NCBI GenBank assembly: GCA_017545045.1
Contig: JAFYDA010000112.1
Location: 1 to 45,950 of the forward strand
Source of the DNA: Prevotella sp.
GTDB lineage: Bacteria > Bacteroidota > Bacteroidia > Bacteroidales > Bacteroidaceae
Length of the DNA: 45,950 nucleotides
Direction of reading: 5' to 3'
Of this stretch, positions 6,583 through 14,407 are shown in pieces; position 1 is the stretch's first letter; each line of letters starts with the position of its first letter. Both the position numbers and the translations under genes were made by a program. Below the pieces are notes generated by a model. The model made no database searches. It saw nothing but the letters and a program-made list of their open reading frames with translations, and was not told the DNA's origin.

Positions 6583-8010
6583 TTACCTAGCTCCGCCGCC
6601 GAGGGCCTGATAGAGGTTCACGACAGACTGCATCTTGTTGAACTGGTCGGTGACCTCGTTGATTTCGGCGTTGAGAAGGTTCGACTGGGCAGAGATGACC
6701 TCCAGGTAGGTAGTGTTCGAGCTAGACTCCATGAGTTTCTTTGTGTCCTCGACGTTCTGCTTCAGCACGGCGACGCGCTTGGCGTCGAGGTCTGACTTCT
6801 CGGCATAGGCGTTGTAGCCGACGAGGGCGTTGGACACCTCGTTACCTGCCTTGTAGATGGCGTTCTGCCAGTTGTTGAAGGCTTGCTCGTACTTATCCTT
6901 GGCCACCTTCAGGCCGGCCACGATTTGTCCGTGCTGGAAGACGGGCTGCACCAGGCTGCCGACGGCCGAGAGGAGCCACTTGCCGGGATTGACCAGACCG
7001 TTGTTGTTGGTGAAGGCAGCTGTTCCCGTGATGGTGATGTTGGGATAGAAACGGCTGCGTGCCGTCTCCACGTCGTAGAAGCACTGGGCCAGGGCCATCT
7101 CGTAGGAATGGATGTCGGCGCGGTTGTTGAGCATCTGGATGCCCACGCCCGTAGCGAGGTTGGCTGGCAGGCTCTGACCGGCGAAGGTACCGCGAGCGAT
7201 GGTCTGTCCGGGCTGTCCGAGGAGCAGCGACAGGGAGTTCTCTATCTCACGCGTCTGACGCAGCAGGTCAACCTTCTGTGTCTGCACCTGATAGTAGGCG
7301 GCCTCGGCACTCTGCACGGCGGTAGAGCGATAGCCTACGCGGTTCTCGTGCATGAACCGCATCTTCTCCCAGGTTTCCTTTGTCAGCTTCTCCATGTCGC
7401 TGACAATCTCCACTTGACGGTCGAGCATCAGTAGCGTGTAATAGAGGTTGGCAATGCCCGAGATGATGTTCGTCTTCACCACCGTCTGATAGTCCTGAGT
7501 GGCGATGAGCTGCATCTGGGCCGAGCGCTTCACGCTGAGCAGGTTGCCGAAGAGGTCGACATTCCACGAGGCGCTGACGGGCAGCGAGTAAGACTTCGTG
7601 GCAGAGGCACCGTCGAACGAGCTGAGCGTTCCCTGCGGACTGATGGCCACCGAGGGCAGGAAGGCGAGCTTCGCAATCTTCAGAGCCTCGTTCACCATGT
7701 GTACGTTCAGGGCGGCGTTCAACAGGTCGGGGTTGTTGTCAAGGCCCTGCTGGATGAGCGTCTGCAGCTGCGGATCGGTGAAGACACTACGCCATGGCAT
7801 GTTGCCGAACGACGTGGTATCCTTGACGGCGAGCGTGTCGGTGAGCGAATATGGATCGCGCACGATGCCGTCAGCATTCACCTCAGGACGCTCGTATTTG
7901 TTGTAGAGACCGCAACCGGTTAAAGAAAGTAGGAACAAGCCTACCCCAACCCCTCCCCAAGGGAGGGGCTTTATGAATACTCTGAGGATTCGTTTTATGT
8001 TCATCTTCAT
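6583..8010 (-). CDS. RND efflux outer-membrane factor (OprM/NodT family lipoprotein)
   Basis: Trimeric outer-membrane channel of the tripartite pump encoded with the next two genes. The 475-residue product ends its signal peptide at a lipobox, LSLTGC, then GLYNKYERPEV, the usual OprM/NodT beginning. Two outer-membrane-efflux repeats follow (near NMPWRSVFTDPQLQTLIQQG and NNRADIHSYEMALAQCFYDV). The signal sequence is odd: between MKMNIKRILRVF and LFLLSLTGC it reads IKPLPWGGVGVG, encoded by a REP-like repeat (7938-7970) apparently inserted in frame. A second copy of that repeat abuts the stop codon of the upstream pump gene. The hydrophobic core still looks workable. Confidence 0.9.
   Translation of the reverse strand: MKMNIKRILRVFIKPLPWGGVGVGLFLLSLTGCGLYNKYERPEVNADGIVRDPYSLTDTLAVKDTTSFGNMPWRSVFTDPQLQTLIQQGLDNNPDLLNAALNVHMVNEALKIAKLAFLPSVAISPQGTLSSFDGASATKSYSLPVSASWNVDLFGNLLSVKRSAQMQLIATQDYQTVVKTNIISGIANLYYTLLMLDRQVEIVSDMEKLTKETWEKMRFMHENRVGYRSTAVQSAEAAYYQVQTQKVDLLRQTREIENSLSLLLGQPGQTIARGTFAGQSLPANLATGVGIQMLNNRADIHSYEMALAQCFYDVETARSRFYPNITITGTAAFTNNNGLVNPGKWLLSAVGSLVQPVFQHGQIVAGLKVAKDKYEQAFNNWQNAIYKAGNEVSNALVGYNAYAEKSDLDAKRVAVLKQNVEDTKKLMESSSNTTYLEVISAQSNLLNAEINEVTDQFNKMQSVVNLYQALGGGAR
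7938..7970. repeat. REP-like C-rich palindrome inside a signal peptide coding region
   Basis: CCCCTCCC (7950-7957) and GGGAGGGG (7961-7968) form a palindrome preceded by AAGCCTACCCCAA. A nearly identical copy lies inverted at 8047-8079. Here it encodes residues of the outer-membrane factor signal peptide. Confidence 0.65.
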
Positions 8011-8046
8011 ATATTTTCGTATTTTTTGCGTTTTATGTATCTAAAC

Positions 8047-8079
8047 ACCTCTCCCTTGGGGAGGGCTTGGGTAGGCTTT
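8047..8079. repeat. REP-like C-rich palindrome, inverted copy, at the pump gene stop
   Basis: On the minus strand AAGCCTACCCAA is followed by GCCCTCCCCAAGGGAGAGG, matching the copy at 7938-7970 with few changes. It abuts the stop codon (8079-8081) of the RND pump gene and lies in the spacer before the outer-membrane factor gene. It could terminate or modulate transcription between the two. Confidence 0.6.
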
Positions 8080-11000
8080 TACTTCTCAAGTTCATAATCA
8101 ACGGGATGATGTGCATACTGTGCAATCTCAGTAGCCACGTCCTCGTTCTCATCCTCGTTATCGAACTTCATCGGACTGAACTTCTCCTGCAACGTCTGGA
8201 AGATGACGAACAGCGTGGGCACCACGAAGATTTGGCACAGCGTACCAGTCAACATACCACCGACGGCGGCGGCACCCAGCGTCTGGTTACCGTTCTTGCC
8301 TACGCCCGAGGCGAACATCAGCGGCAGCAGACCGATGACCATAGCCAGCGACGTCATTAGGATAGGACGCAGACGGGCAGCCGAACCTAAGATGGCCGAC
8401 CACGAAATAGCCATACCCAAGTGGCGGCGCTCCAATGCGAACTGGACAATCAGAATGGCGTTCTTAGCCAGCAGACCAATCAGCATGATGAGCGAAATCT
8501 GCATGTAGATGTCGTTGGCGTGGCCAAAGAGCATCGTAAACAGGAAACAGCCTGCCAAGCCGAACGGTACGGAGAGCACCACGGCCAGCGGCAGAATGTA
8601 GGACTCGTACTGTGCTGACAGGATGAGGTAGATGAATATAAAGCAGAGCACGAAAATCAGTGCCGTTGAGTTTGAGGCCTTGGCCTCTTCACGTGTCAGT
8701 CCCTGATAGTCGTAGCTGTAGCCTGTGGGCAGCACATCGGCAGCCACCTCCTGTGCGGCCTTGATAGCCTCACCCGTAGAGTAACCATTGGCAACAGTAC
8801 CCGTCACGTTGATAGAGGTAAACAGGTTGAAACGCGTAATGTTGGTCGGGCCGTAGACGCGCTCCATTCGGCAGAATTCCTTAACAGGCGACATGCCCTT
8901 CGGCGTGCGCACGTAGACGCTGTTCAACGACTCATCAGTCATACGGGTCTCGGGCAAGCCCTGAATCATCACTCGGTAGAGTTTACCGTAAGCGTTGAAG
9001 TTCGAGGCGTAGAGTCCACCATAGTAGCCCTGTAGTGTTGAGAGTACCGTTGCAGGTGAAATGCCCGACTGCTTACATTTGGCCACGTCGACGTGAACCA
9101 TGTACTGCGGATAGTTCGGGTTGTATGAGGTCTGAGCCATCTGGAACTCCGGGCGTTTGTTCAACTCGGCAATGAACTCCTTCGTGATATCGAAGAATCT
9201 GGTCAGTGAGCCACCCGTACGGTCCTGCATGACAATCGAGACACCGGAGTTGGCCGAGAATCCAGGAATCATAGGCGGCGAGAAAGCCAGAATGGAGGCA
9301 TCCTTGATGTGGGCCGTCTTGATGAAAATCTGTGCGACGACACCCGTCGACTCCAGCGGATTCAGGAAGAAGCGATAGATACCATCGCCCTGCCAAAGTC
9401 CGCTAAGTTTCCACCAGAAGCCCTTCTGGCGCTCAGCAAACGGCTTCAGCTTCAGAATGAACGTGGCCTGATCAGAACCAGCACCGGCAATGAAGTTGTA
9501 ACCTTGAATCTGCTCACGACTCTGAATGGCAGGGTCGGCAGCAAGAATCGAGTCCACCTCATTAATAATTTGGCGCGTGCGTGCGACAGATGTTGCCGGT
9601 GGCAAGCTGATGGTGCAGAAGAGCGTACCAGTATCCTCATCGGGTACCAGACCGGTCTTCGTGGTAGCCATTGTCGATACCAGAATGGCTATGCCGACGA
9701 TAACGGCAATACCGATGGCCAGCGGCTTGCGCACCAGTTTTTCGACAGCCTTCTTATACTTGCCCAAGACAGAGTCATAGGCCGTGTTGAACGAAGCGTG
9801 GAAACGGTCGATGACCGACATTTTCTTCTCGTGGCCTTCTGCGTCGTGCGGTTTCAGGAAAATGGCACACAAAGCAGGTGACAGCGTCAAGGCGTTCAGA
9901 GCCGAGATGAAGATACTGACTGCCATTGTCACACCGAACTCACGGTAGAACGAACCCGTCGTACCGCCGATGAACGACACAGGGATGAACACCGAGGCCA
10001 TCACCAGCGTAATGGAGATAATGGCACCGGAAATCTCGTTCATAGCGTCGATACTGGCCGTCAGCGTCGACTTGTAACCCTGGTCCAGTTTGGCGTGAAC
10101 GGCCTCGACCACCACAATGGCGTCGTCGACCACGATGGCAATGGCCAAGAGCAAGGCCGACAGCGTCAGCAGGTTGATGGAGAATCCAAATACAGACAGG
10201 AAGAAGAACGTACCAACCAGCGACACAGGAACGGCAATCAGCGGGATGAGCGTCGAGCGCCAGTCCTGAAGGAAGATGTAGATCACGATGAACACCAGAA
10301 TCAGGGTGAAGATGAGCGTGAAGACCACCTCCTCGATACTGGCATAGAGGAACTCTGTGACGTCGTAGTTAATCTTGTAGGTCATGCCCGGCGGGAACAG
10401 CTTGGCCTGCTCTTCAAGCTCAGCCTTCACCTGCTTGGCAATTTCGTTGGCGTTTGATCCTGCAATCTGCTGCACCATACCCAGCACAGACGGCAGGTTG
10501 TTGTTTCTCATCGAGACGCTGTACTGTTGTCCACCAAGCTCAATCTTCGCCACATCCTTCAGCTTCAGCGTCTGACCATTGGCATCACTCGATATGATAA
10601 TGTCGCCAAACTCCTCGGCGGTCTTCAGACGGCCCGTGTAGCGCATGGCATACTCGTAAGCTACGTCCGACTCTTCACCAAACTTACCAGGAGCCGCCTC
10701 AATGTTCTGCTCGGCCAGCACATTGCTAATGTCAGAAGGCATAAGGTTGTACTGCTTCATCACGTCGGGCTTCAGCCAGATACGCATGGAGTAGGTCTTC
10801 AAGCCAGGGCTTTGCACATCGCCCACACCCTGAATACGCTTGATGGCGGGAATGATATTGATGTTGTTGTAGTTCGTCAGGAACTGGTCGTCGTAACGAC
10901 CGTCAGAGGTCAGGGTGAACATGATGACCTGCGACGTCTGGCGCTTCTGCACGGTCACGCCGATGCGCGTCACCTCAGCCGGCAGCAGTGCCTGCGCCTG

Positions 11001-11336
11001 TTGCACACGGTTCTGCACGTTGACGGCACACATGTCGGGGTTCATTCCCTGACGGAACAGAATACTCAGCTGAGCCGAGCCTGACGATGCCGTTGATGTA
11101 ATATAGTCCATGCCTTCCACACCGTTGATACTTTCTTCAAGCGGTGTGACTACGGAGTTCTTCACTGTCTCAGCATCTGCACCGGGATAGCTGGTCCATA
11201 CCGCAACGGTAGGCGGTGCAATATCCGGATACTGCTCAATGGGCAGCGATACCAATCCGATGATACCCAGCAGGACGATGAGGATTGAGATCACCGTCGA
11301 TAGTACCGGACGTTTGATAAAGTTTGTAAATGTCAT
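8079..11336 (-). CDS. RND efflux inner-membrane transporter (AcrB/MexB, HAE1 family)
   Basis: A 1085-residue proton-driven drug pump. It begins with the typical N-terminal helix (FIKRPVLSTVISILIVLLGI) and SLPIEQYPDIAPP. The proton-relay aspartates are present at about residues 404-405 in LAIAIVVDDAIVVVEAV. Two large periplasmic loops and the second membrane half (ending near AKNAILIVQFALERR and GMLTGTLCQIFVVPTLFVIF) are complete. The acidic C-terminal tail (DNEDENEDVATEIA) is cytoplasmic. It is the middle gene of an adaptor-pump-channel operon, 73 bases after the adaptor gene. Hydrophobic and amphipathic drugs or bile salts are likely substrates, by family. Confidence 0.95.
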   Translation of the reverse strand: MTFTNFIKRPVLSTVISILIVLLGIIGLVSLPIEQYPDIAPPTVAVWTSYPGADAETVKNSVVTPLEESINGVEGMDYITSTASSGSAQLSILFRQGMNPDMCAVNVQNRVQQAQALLPAEVTRIGVTVQKRQTSQVIMFTLTSDGRYDDQFLTNYNNINIIPAIKRIQGVGDVQSPGLKTYSMRIWLKPDVMKQYNLMPSDISNVLAEQNIEAAPGKFGEESDVAYEYAMRYTGRLKTAEEFGDIIISSDANGQTLKLKDVAKIELGGQQYSVSMRNNNLPSVLGMVQQIAGSNANEIAKQVKAELEEQAKLFPPGMTYKINYDVTEFLYASIEEVVFTLIFTLILVFIVIYIFLQDWRSTLIPLIAVPVSLVGTFFFLSVFGFSINLLTLSALLLAIAIVVDDAIVVVEAVHAKLDQGYKSTLTASIDAMNEISGAIISITLVMASVFIPVSFIGGTTGSFYREFGVTMAVSIFISALNALTLSPALCAIFLKPHDAEGHEKKMSVIDRFHASFNTAYDSVLGKYKKAVEKLVRKPLAIGIAVIVGIAILVSTMATTKTGLVPDEDTGTLFCTISLPPATSVARTRQIINEVDSILAADPAIQSREQIQGYNFIAGAGSDQATFILKLKPFAERQKGFWWKLSGLWQGDGIYRFFLNPLESTGVVAQIFIKTAHIKDASILAFSPPMIPGFSANSGVSIVMQDRTGGSLTRFFDITKEFIAELNKRPEFQMAQTSYNPNYPQYMVHVDVAKCKQSGISPATVLSTLQGYYGGLYASNFNAYGKLYRVMIQGLPETRMTDESLNSVYVRTPKGMSPVKEFCRMERVYGPTNITRFNLFTSINVTGTVANGYSTGEAIKAAQEVAADVLPTGYSYDYQGLTREEAKASNSTALIFVLCFIFIYLILSAQYESYILPLAVVLSVPFGLAGCFLFTMLFGHANDIYMQISLIMLIGLLAKNAILIVQFALERRHLGMAISWSAILGSAARLRPILMTSLAMVIGLLPLMFASGVGKNGNQTLGAAAVGGMLTGTLCQIFVVPTLFVIFQTLQEKFSPMKFDNEDENEDVATEIAQYAHHPVDYELEK

Positions 11337-11409
11337 AGTCTTATTATTTTGTTGTAACGGACTATCGCAGACTCATACTGACTTGTCCGTGTAAGTCCGT
11401 TGCTATATA

Positions 11410-12576
11410 CTACTTCTTCATCGCGTTCACGATGTCGCCGGCAGACATGGCCTTGGCCTGCTCCTGGATCTTCTGCTGGTAGCGCTCAGGTGTGATGGGG
11501 ACAATCTCCATCTGGTCAGTGAGCTTCGTGATGCCATTGGTCACGTATTTGTCGCCAACCTTCAGACCGTCGGTCACCACGTAGTTCACACCGTCGTTCT
11601 GCGGAGCGACCTGAATCTCGGTATACTGTACCTTGTTGTCCTTGCCCAGCGTATAGACGAACTTCTTGTTCTGAACCTCTGACACGCAAGCCTGCGGAAT
11701 GACGATGGCCGACGAATTGGAGTGGGGGATGACAATGGCACCCGAACCGCCGCTCTTCAGCAGCTTCTGGGGATTGGGAAACACAGCAATCAACTGTACC
11801 GTACCTGTAGCCTGATCAATGACGCCACTCATCTTCGTCACATTACCTTCATGGTCGTAGATGGTTCCGTCGGCCAGCTGCAACTTCACGGCAGGAAGAG
11901 CCGATATTCCGTTGCCGTCCTTCGACATAGCCAGGACGTCCTTCTCAGACATCGAGAAGTAGACCTCCATCGTCGAGATGTTTGAGACGGTGGTCAGCAC
12001 TGAGGAGGTATTCACCAATGTACCTGCCTTTAAGGGCAATGTACCTACAACACCGGCAGCGGGGCTCTTCACGTAGCAGAAGCTTAGTGTCTCCTTTGCC
12101 GATGCCAGTGCGGCTTGAGCCTGAGCCAACTGTGCCTTTGCGCTCTCGTAGGCATTGGTAGCCGACTGTAACTCAAAGTCACCGATGACTTTGTTTTCAA
12201 ACAATTTCTGTGAGTTCTCATAATTCAGCTTGGACGTGTTGCAGGCAGCCTGAGCCGTGTTCACTGAAGCCTGCATCTGACGCACCGTTGCCTGATACGT
12301 CACATTGTCGATTTCGAACAGCGTCTGTCCGGCAGATACCGTCTGACCCTCCTTTACATAGATTTTTGTAATAAAGCCGCTTATCTTAGGACAGATTTGA
12401 ACGTCCTGTACACCCTTGATTGAAGCAGGGTAGCTAACCTGCGAAGCAGCGCTCTTTGTACCAACCGTTTCCACGGGGTATTCGTTGTCACCGAACGTCG
12501 GACGTCCGCCGCCACCACCACATGAGGCTAATAGCAGCGCAGAGGCTGCCAACATAATAATTTTTTTACTATTCAT
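11410..12576 (-). CDS. RND efflux periplasmic adaptor subunit (AcrA/MexA family lipoprotein)
   Basis: The 388-residue membrane-fusion protein has a lipoprotein signal ending LLLASC and a glycine run. The split lipoyl/barrel-sandwich motif appears as GFITKIYVKEGQTVSAGQTL and later SPAAGVVGTLPLKAGTLVNT. Between them is an alpha-helical hairpin rich in alanine and glutamine (about residues 100-165). A beta-barrel and membrane-proximal domain complete the protein. It links the pump to the outer-membrane factor encoded downstream and is the first gene of the operon. A TAnnTTTG promoter box (12612-12619) lies 36 bases upstream. No local TetR- or MarR-type regulator is adjacent. Confidence 0.94.
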   Translation of the reverse strand: MNSKKIIMLAASALLLASCGGGGGRPTFGDNEYPVETVGTKSAASQVSYPASIKGVQDVQICPKISGFITKIYVKEGQTVSAGQTLFEIDNVTYQATVRQMQASVNTAQAACNTSKLNYENSQKLFENKVIGDFELQSATNAYESAKAQLAQAQAALASAKETLSFCYVKSPAAGVVGTLPLKAGTLVNTSSVLTTVSNISTMEVYFSMSEKDVLAMSKDGNGISALPAVKLQLADGTIYDHEGNVTKMSGVIDQATGTVQLIAVFPNPQKLLKSGGSGAIVIPHSNSSAIVIPQACVSEVQNKKFVYTLGKDNKVQYTEIQVAPQNDGVNYVVTDGLKVGDKYVTNGITKLTDQMEIVPITPERYQQKIQEQAKAMSAGDIVNAMKK

Positions 12577-12611
12577 ACTTTGTTTTTATTTAATCTTAAA
12601 TTTCCAATTTG

Positions 12612-12619
12612 CAAAAGTA
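12612..12619 (-). promoter_or_regulatory. Promoter -7 box for the RND operon
   Basis: TACTTTTG on the minus strand fits TAnnTTTG and lies 36 bases before the adaptor start. No clear TTTG box is seen 19-21 bases further upstream. Confidence 0.4.
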
Positions 12620-12697
12620 CAAAAAAATATGTTGTCGCCATTATCAGCAACCTATATTTTAACAAAGTTTATTTACTTGAATCAGAAAAAAAAGTGG

Positions 12698-12832
12698 CTG
12701 TGTCAAAAATCAAAATGGAGCCTGTTTGAAAAAATCCGAAGGCTTCGGACTGTCAGTCCGCGCCGCTACGGACTGATCGTCCGAAGCCCTTCGGACGGGA
12801 GTTTTGCACATCATCCTTTTCTTTTGACACAG
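12698..12832. mobile_element. MITE-like element with terminal inverted repeats and internal hairpin
   Basis: CTGTGTCAAAA (12698-12708) is repeated perfectly inverted as TTTTGACACAG (12822-12832), bounding 135 bases. Inside, a 20-bp near-perfect stem (12741-12760 with 12769-12788, two mismatches, 8-base loop) is built from GGCTTCGGAC and GTCCGAAGCC. No transposase ORF is present. The ends resemble those of insertion sequences carrying GTGTCAAAA-type termini; the parent IS is not identified. This fills the 345-base gap between the adaptor gene and the next gene. Confidence 0.5.
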
Positions 12833-12870
12833 TTCCCCATTTTGTGGTGTGAGAGGTCGGAAAATAAAAT

Positions 12871-12896
12871 AGGAGGAAAACTTTCATTTTCCTCCT
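12871..12896 (-). terminator. Intrinsic terminator for the LruC-type lipoprotein gene
   Basis: AGGAGGAAAA (12871-12880) pairs with TTTTCCTCCT (12887-12896) around a 6-base loop. On the minus strand it is followed by ATTTTATTTTCC. It lies about 25 bases after the stop codon at 12922. Confidence 0.65.
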
Positions 12897-12921
12897 ACTC
12901 GATTCTTTCTTTCGCTTCTGC

Positions 12922-14376
12922 TTATTCCTCGTAGAACCAGGACTTAGGTACACTCACACGCTCCTTCATCCACTTCTGCGTGGGTTCAACGGCGATAATC
13001 ATCGGAGCCGTACCGGCCTTGGGGAATCCGATGTTGAACACTTGTCCCTTTTCACCGTTTACCTTGACGCCGATGTTGTTTTCATCGTAGTTCCAGCCAG
13101 TCACTTCAAACTCTGCCAGCACCTTGTTGTAGTCAACCTCGCCCTGCGTGTTGTACATCGTTCCTACAGTGAATCCATTTTCGCTCTTCACCCATTTGGT
13201 TTCACCAATGGTCAGCTCGAAATCCAATGTGCCGCCCATGCAGCGTATAATGGCTTTAGTGGGTTCTGAAGTCTCGCTTGTTACAACATCGGTATCCAGC
13301 ACGCCGTTCTTATAAGTCACGGTGTGGGTGGTAACCGTATATTCATTGACATCAACCACAATGTCGTTAAAGTCGAAGTCGTCGACGGCACCCAGGTCTT
13401 CAATCATGTAGCGCTTAGTCTTGCAGGTCTTCACTTCGTATTTGTCTTCTGTAATGATTGATTCTTGAGGCACATCGGGATTGCCGACCACAGCCAGAAC
13501 CACGTCGTTATAGTCGTTGTCGCTGCTTTCAGAAGCACCTTTTACCACATCCTCAATACCGATGTACTTCACGATGGCATCTTCTTGTAATTCCACATCA
13601 TCCAGTATAGGCCTGATGCCTTCGGGAATGTCTACGTAGACGGCATATCCGTTGGTTGTGCCGGCAACCTTCGGGAAATACTTGCCATTATTCTTGTCGG
13701 TAATATTGTCGAGATATACCTCAACAGGTGTACCGACTGGAGCTTCGATATAGATGCCCTTCATGTTGATGGTTCCGCCATCGGCCACTTTCGTGTCTTT
13801 TTTCATGCCGTTGATGGTCTGGAAATTGATCCAGTTTTTCTCAAACACCGTGACAGGCTCTTGATTTCCAACTTTGACCTTCAGGTCGAACGTCAGACGT
13901 CCGCCACAGAAGAGCGGGTAGATGTAGAAACCGCTTGATGGAGCCATCAGCACGGCAGACTTTCCTTCCCATTTCTTCTTCTCAGGGAGAACGGTGGTAA
14001 TAGCAGTGAGGAGTTCTTCGTTCTTTTCGACAGAAGGCTTGGAGGCATCAATTCTACCTTCAATCTCAGAATGCAGCCATGATGCGTTCTTAAGTGTGAC
14101 TTTCATGTTCGACAAATCACCAAAGTTGATGCCGTTTTCAAGCACTTGAGTCTTGATGGTTGAGAAACCACGTGTCAGACGACGTTCGCCCGTGGTGAAG
14201 TCCCACTTTTTATTGGAAGCAATCTTGCCGTACTTTGCTTCGAAGTTCGCAGCATACAATTTTTTCTGGTTTTCTCCATAGCTGTAGTTGTCAAATGCAT
14301 CCTCGCTCTTTGAGCAGGAAACCATGGCTGCCACGGCGCAAAGGGCAACCACTGATTTTAATAGATAATTTTTCAT
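12922..14376 (-). CDS. LruC-type (DUF4842/DUF4114-like) lipoprotein
   Basis: A 484-residue lipoprotein (signal ending VAAMVSC) with two acidic motifs, DNDYNDVVLAVV (about residue 285) and DFDFNDIVVDVNEY (about residue 332). These are the hallmark of the LruC / DUF4114-like surface lipoproteins of Bacteroidota and probably bind calcium. The rest is predicted beta-rich with no enzyme motif. It starts 31 bases after the stop of the tricorn-like protease gene on the same strand, with no promoter box between, so it is probably co-transcribed with it. A terminator follows. The function of the family is not established; a surface adhesion or ligand-binding role is a guess. Confidence 0.75.
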   Translation of the reverse strand: MKNYLLKSVVALCAVAAMVSCSKSEDAFDNYSYGENQKKLYAANFEAKYGKIASNKKWDFTTGERRLTRGFSTIKTQVLENGINFGDLSNMKVTLKNASWLHSEIEGRIDASKPSVEKNEELLTAITTVLPEKKKWEGKSAVLMAPSSGFYIYPLFCGGRLTFDLKVKVGNQEPVTVFEKNWINFQTINGMKKDTKVADGGTINMKGIYIEAPVGTPVEVYLDNITDKNNGKYFPKVAGTTNGYAVYVDIPEGIRPILDDVELQEDAIVKYIGIEDVVKGASESSDNDYNDVVLAVVGNPDVPQESIITEDKYEVKTCKTKRYMIEDLGAVDDFDFNDIVVDVNEYTVTTHTVTYKNGVLDTDVVTSETSEPTKAIIRCMGGTLDFELTIGETKWVKSENGFTVGTMYNTQGEVDYNKVLAEFEVTGWNYDENNIGVKVNGEKGQVFNIGFPKAGTAPMIIAVEPTQKWMKERVSVPKSWFYEE

Positions 14377-14407
14377 AATGTTTAGTGTTAAATTTGATTG
14401 ATAAAAA

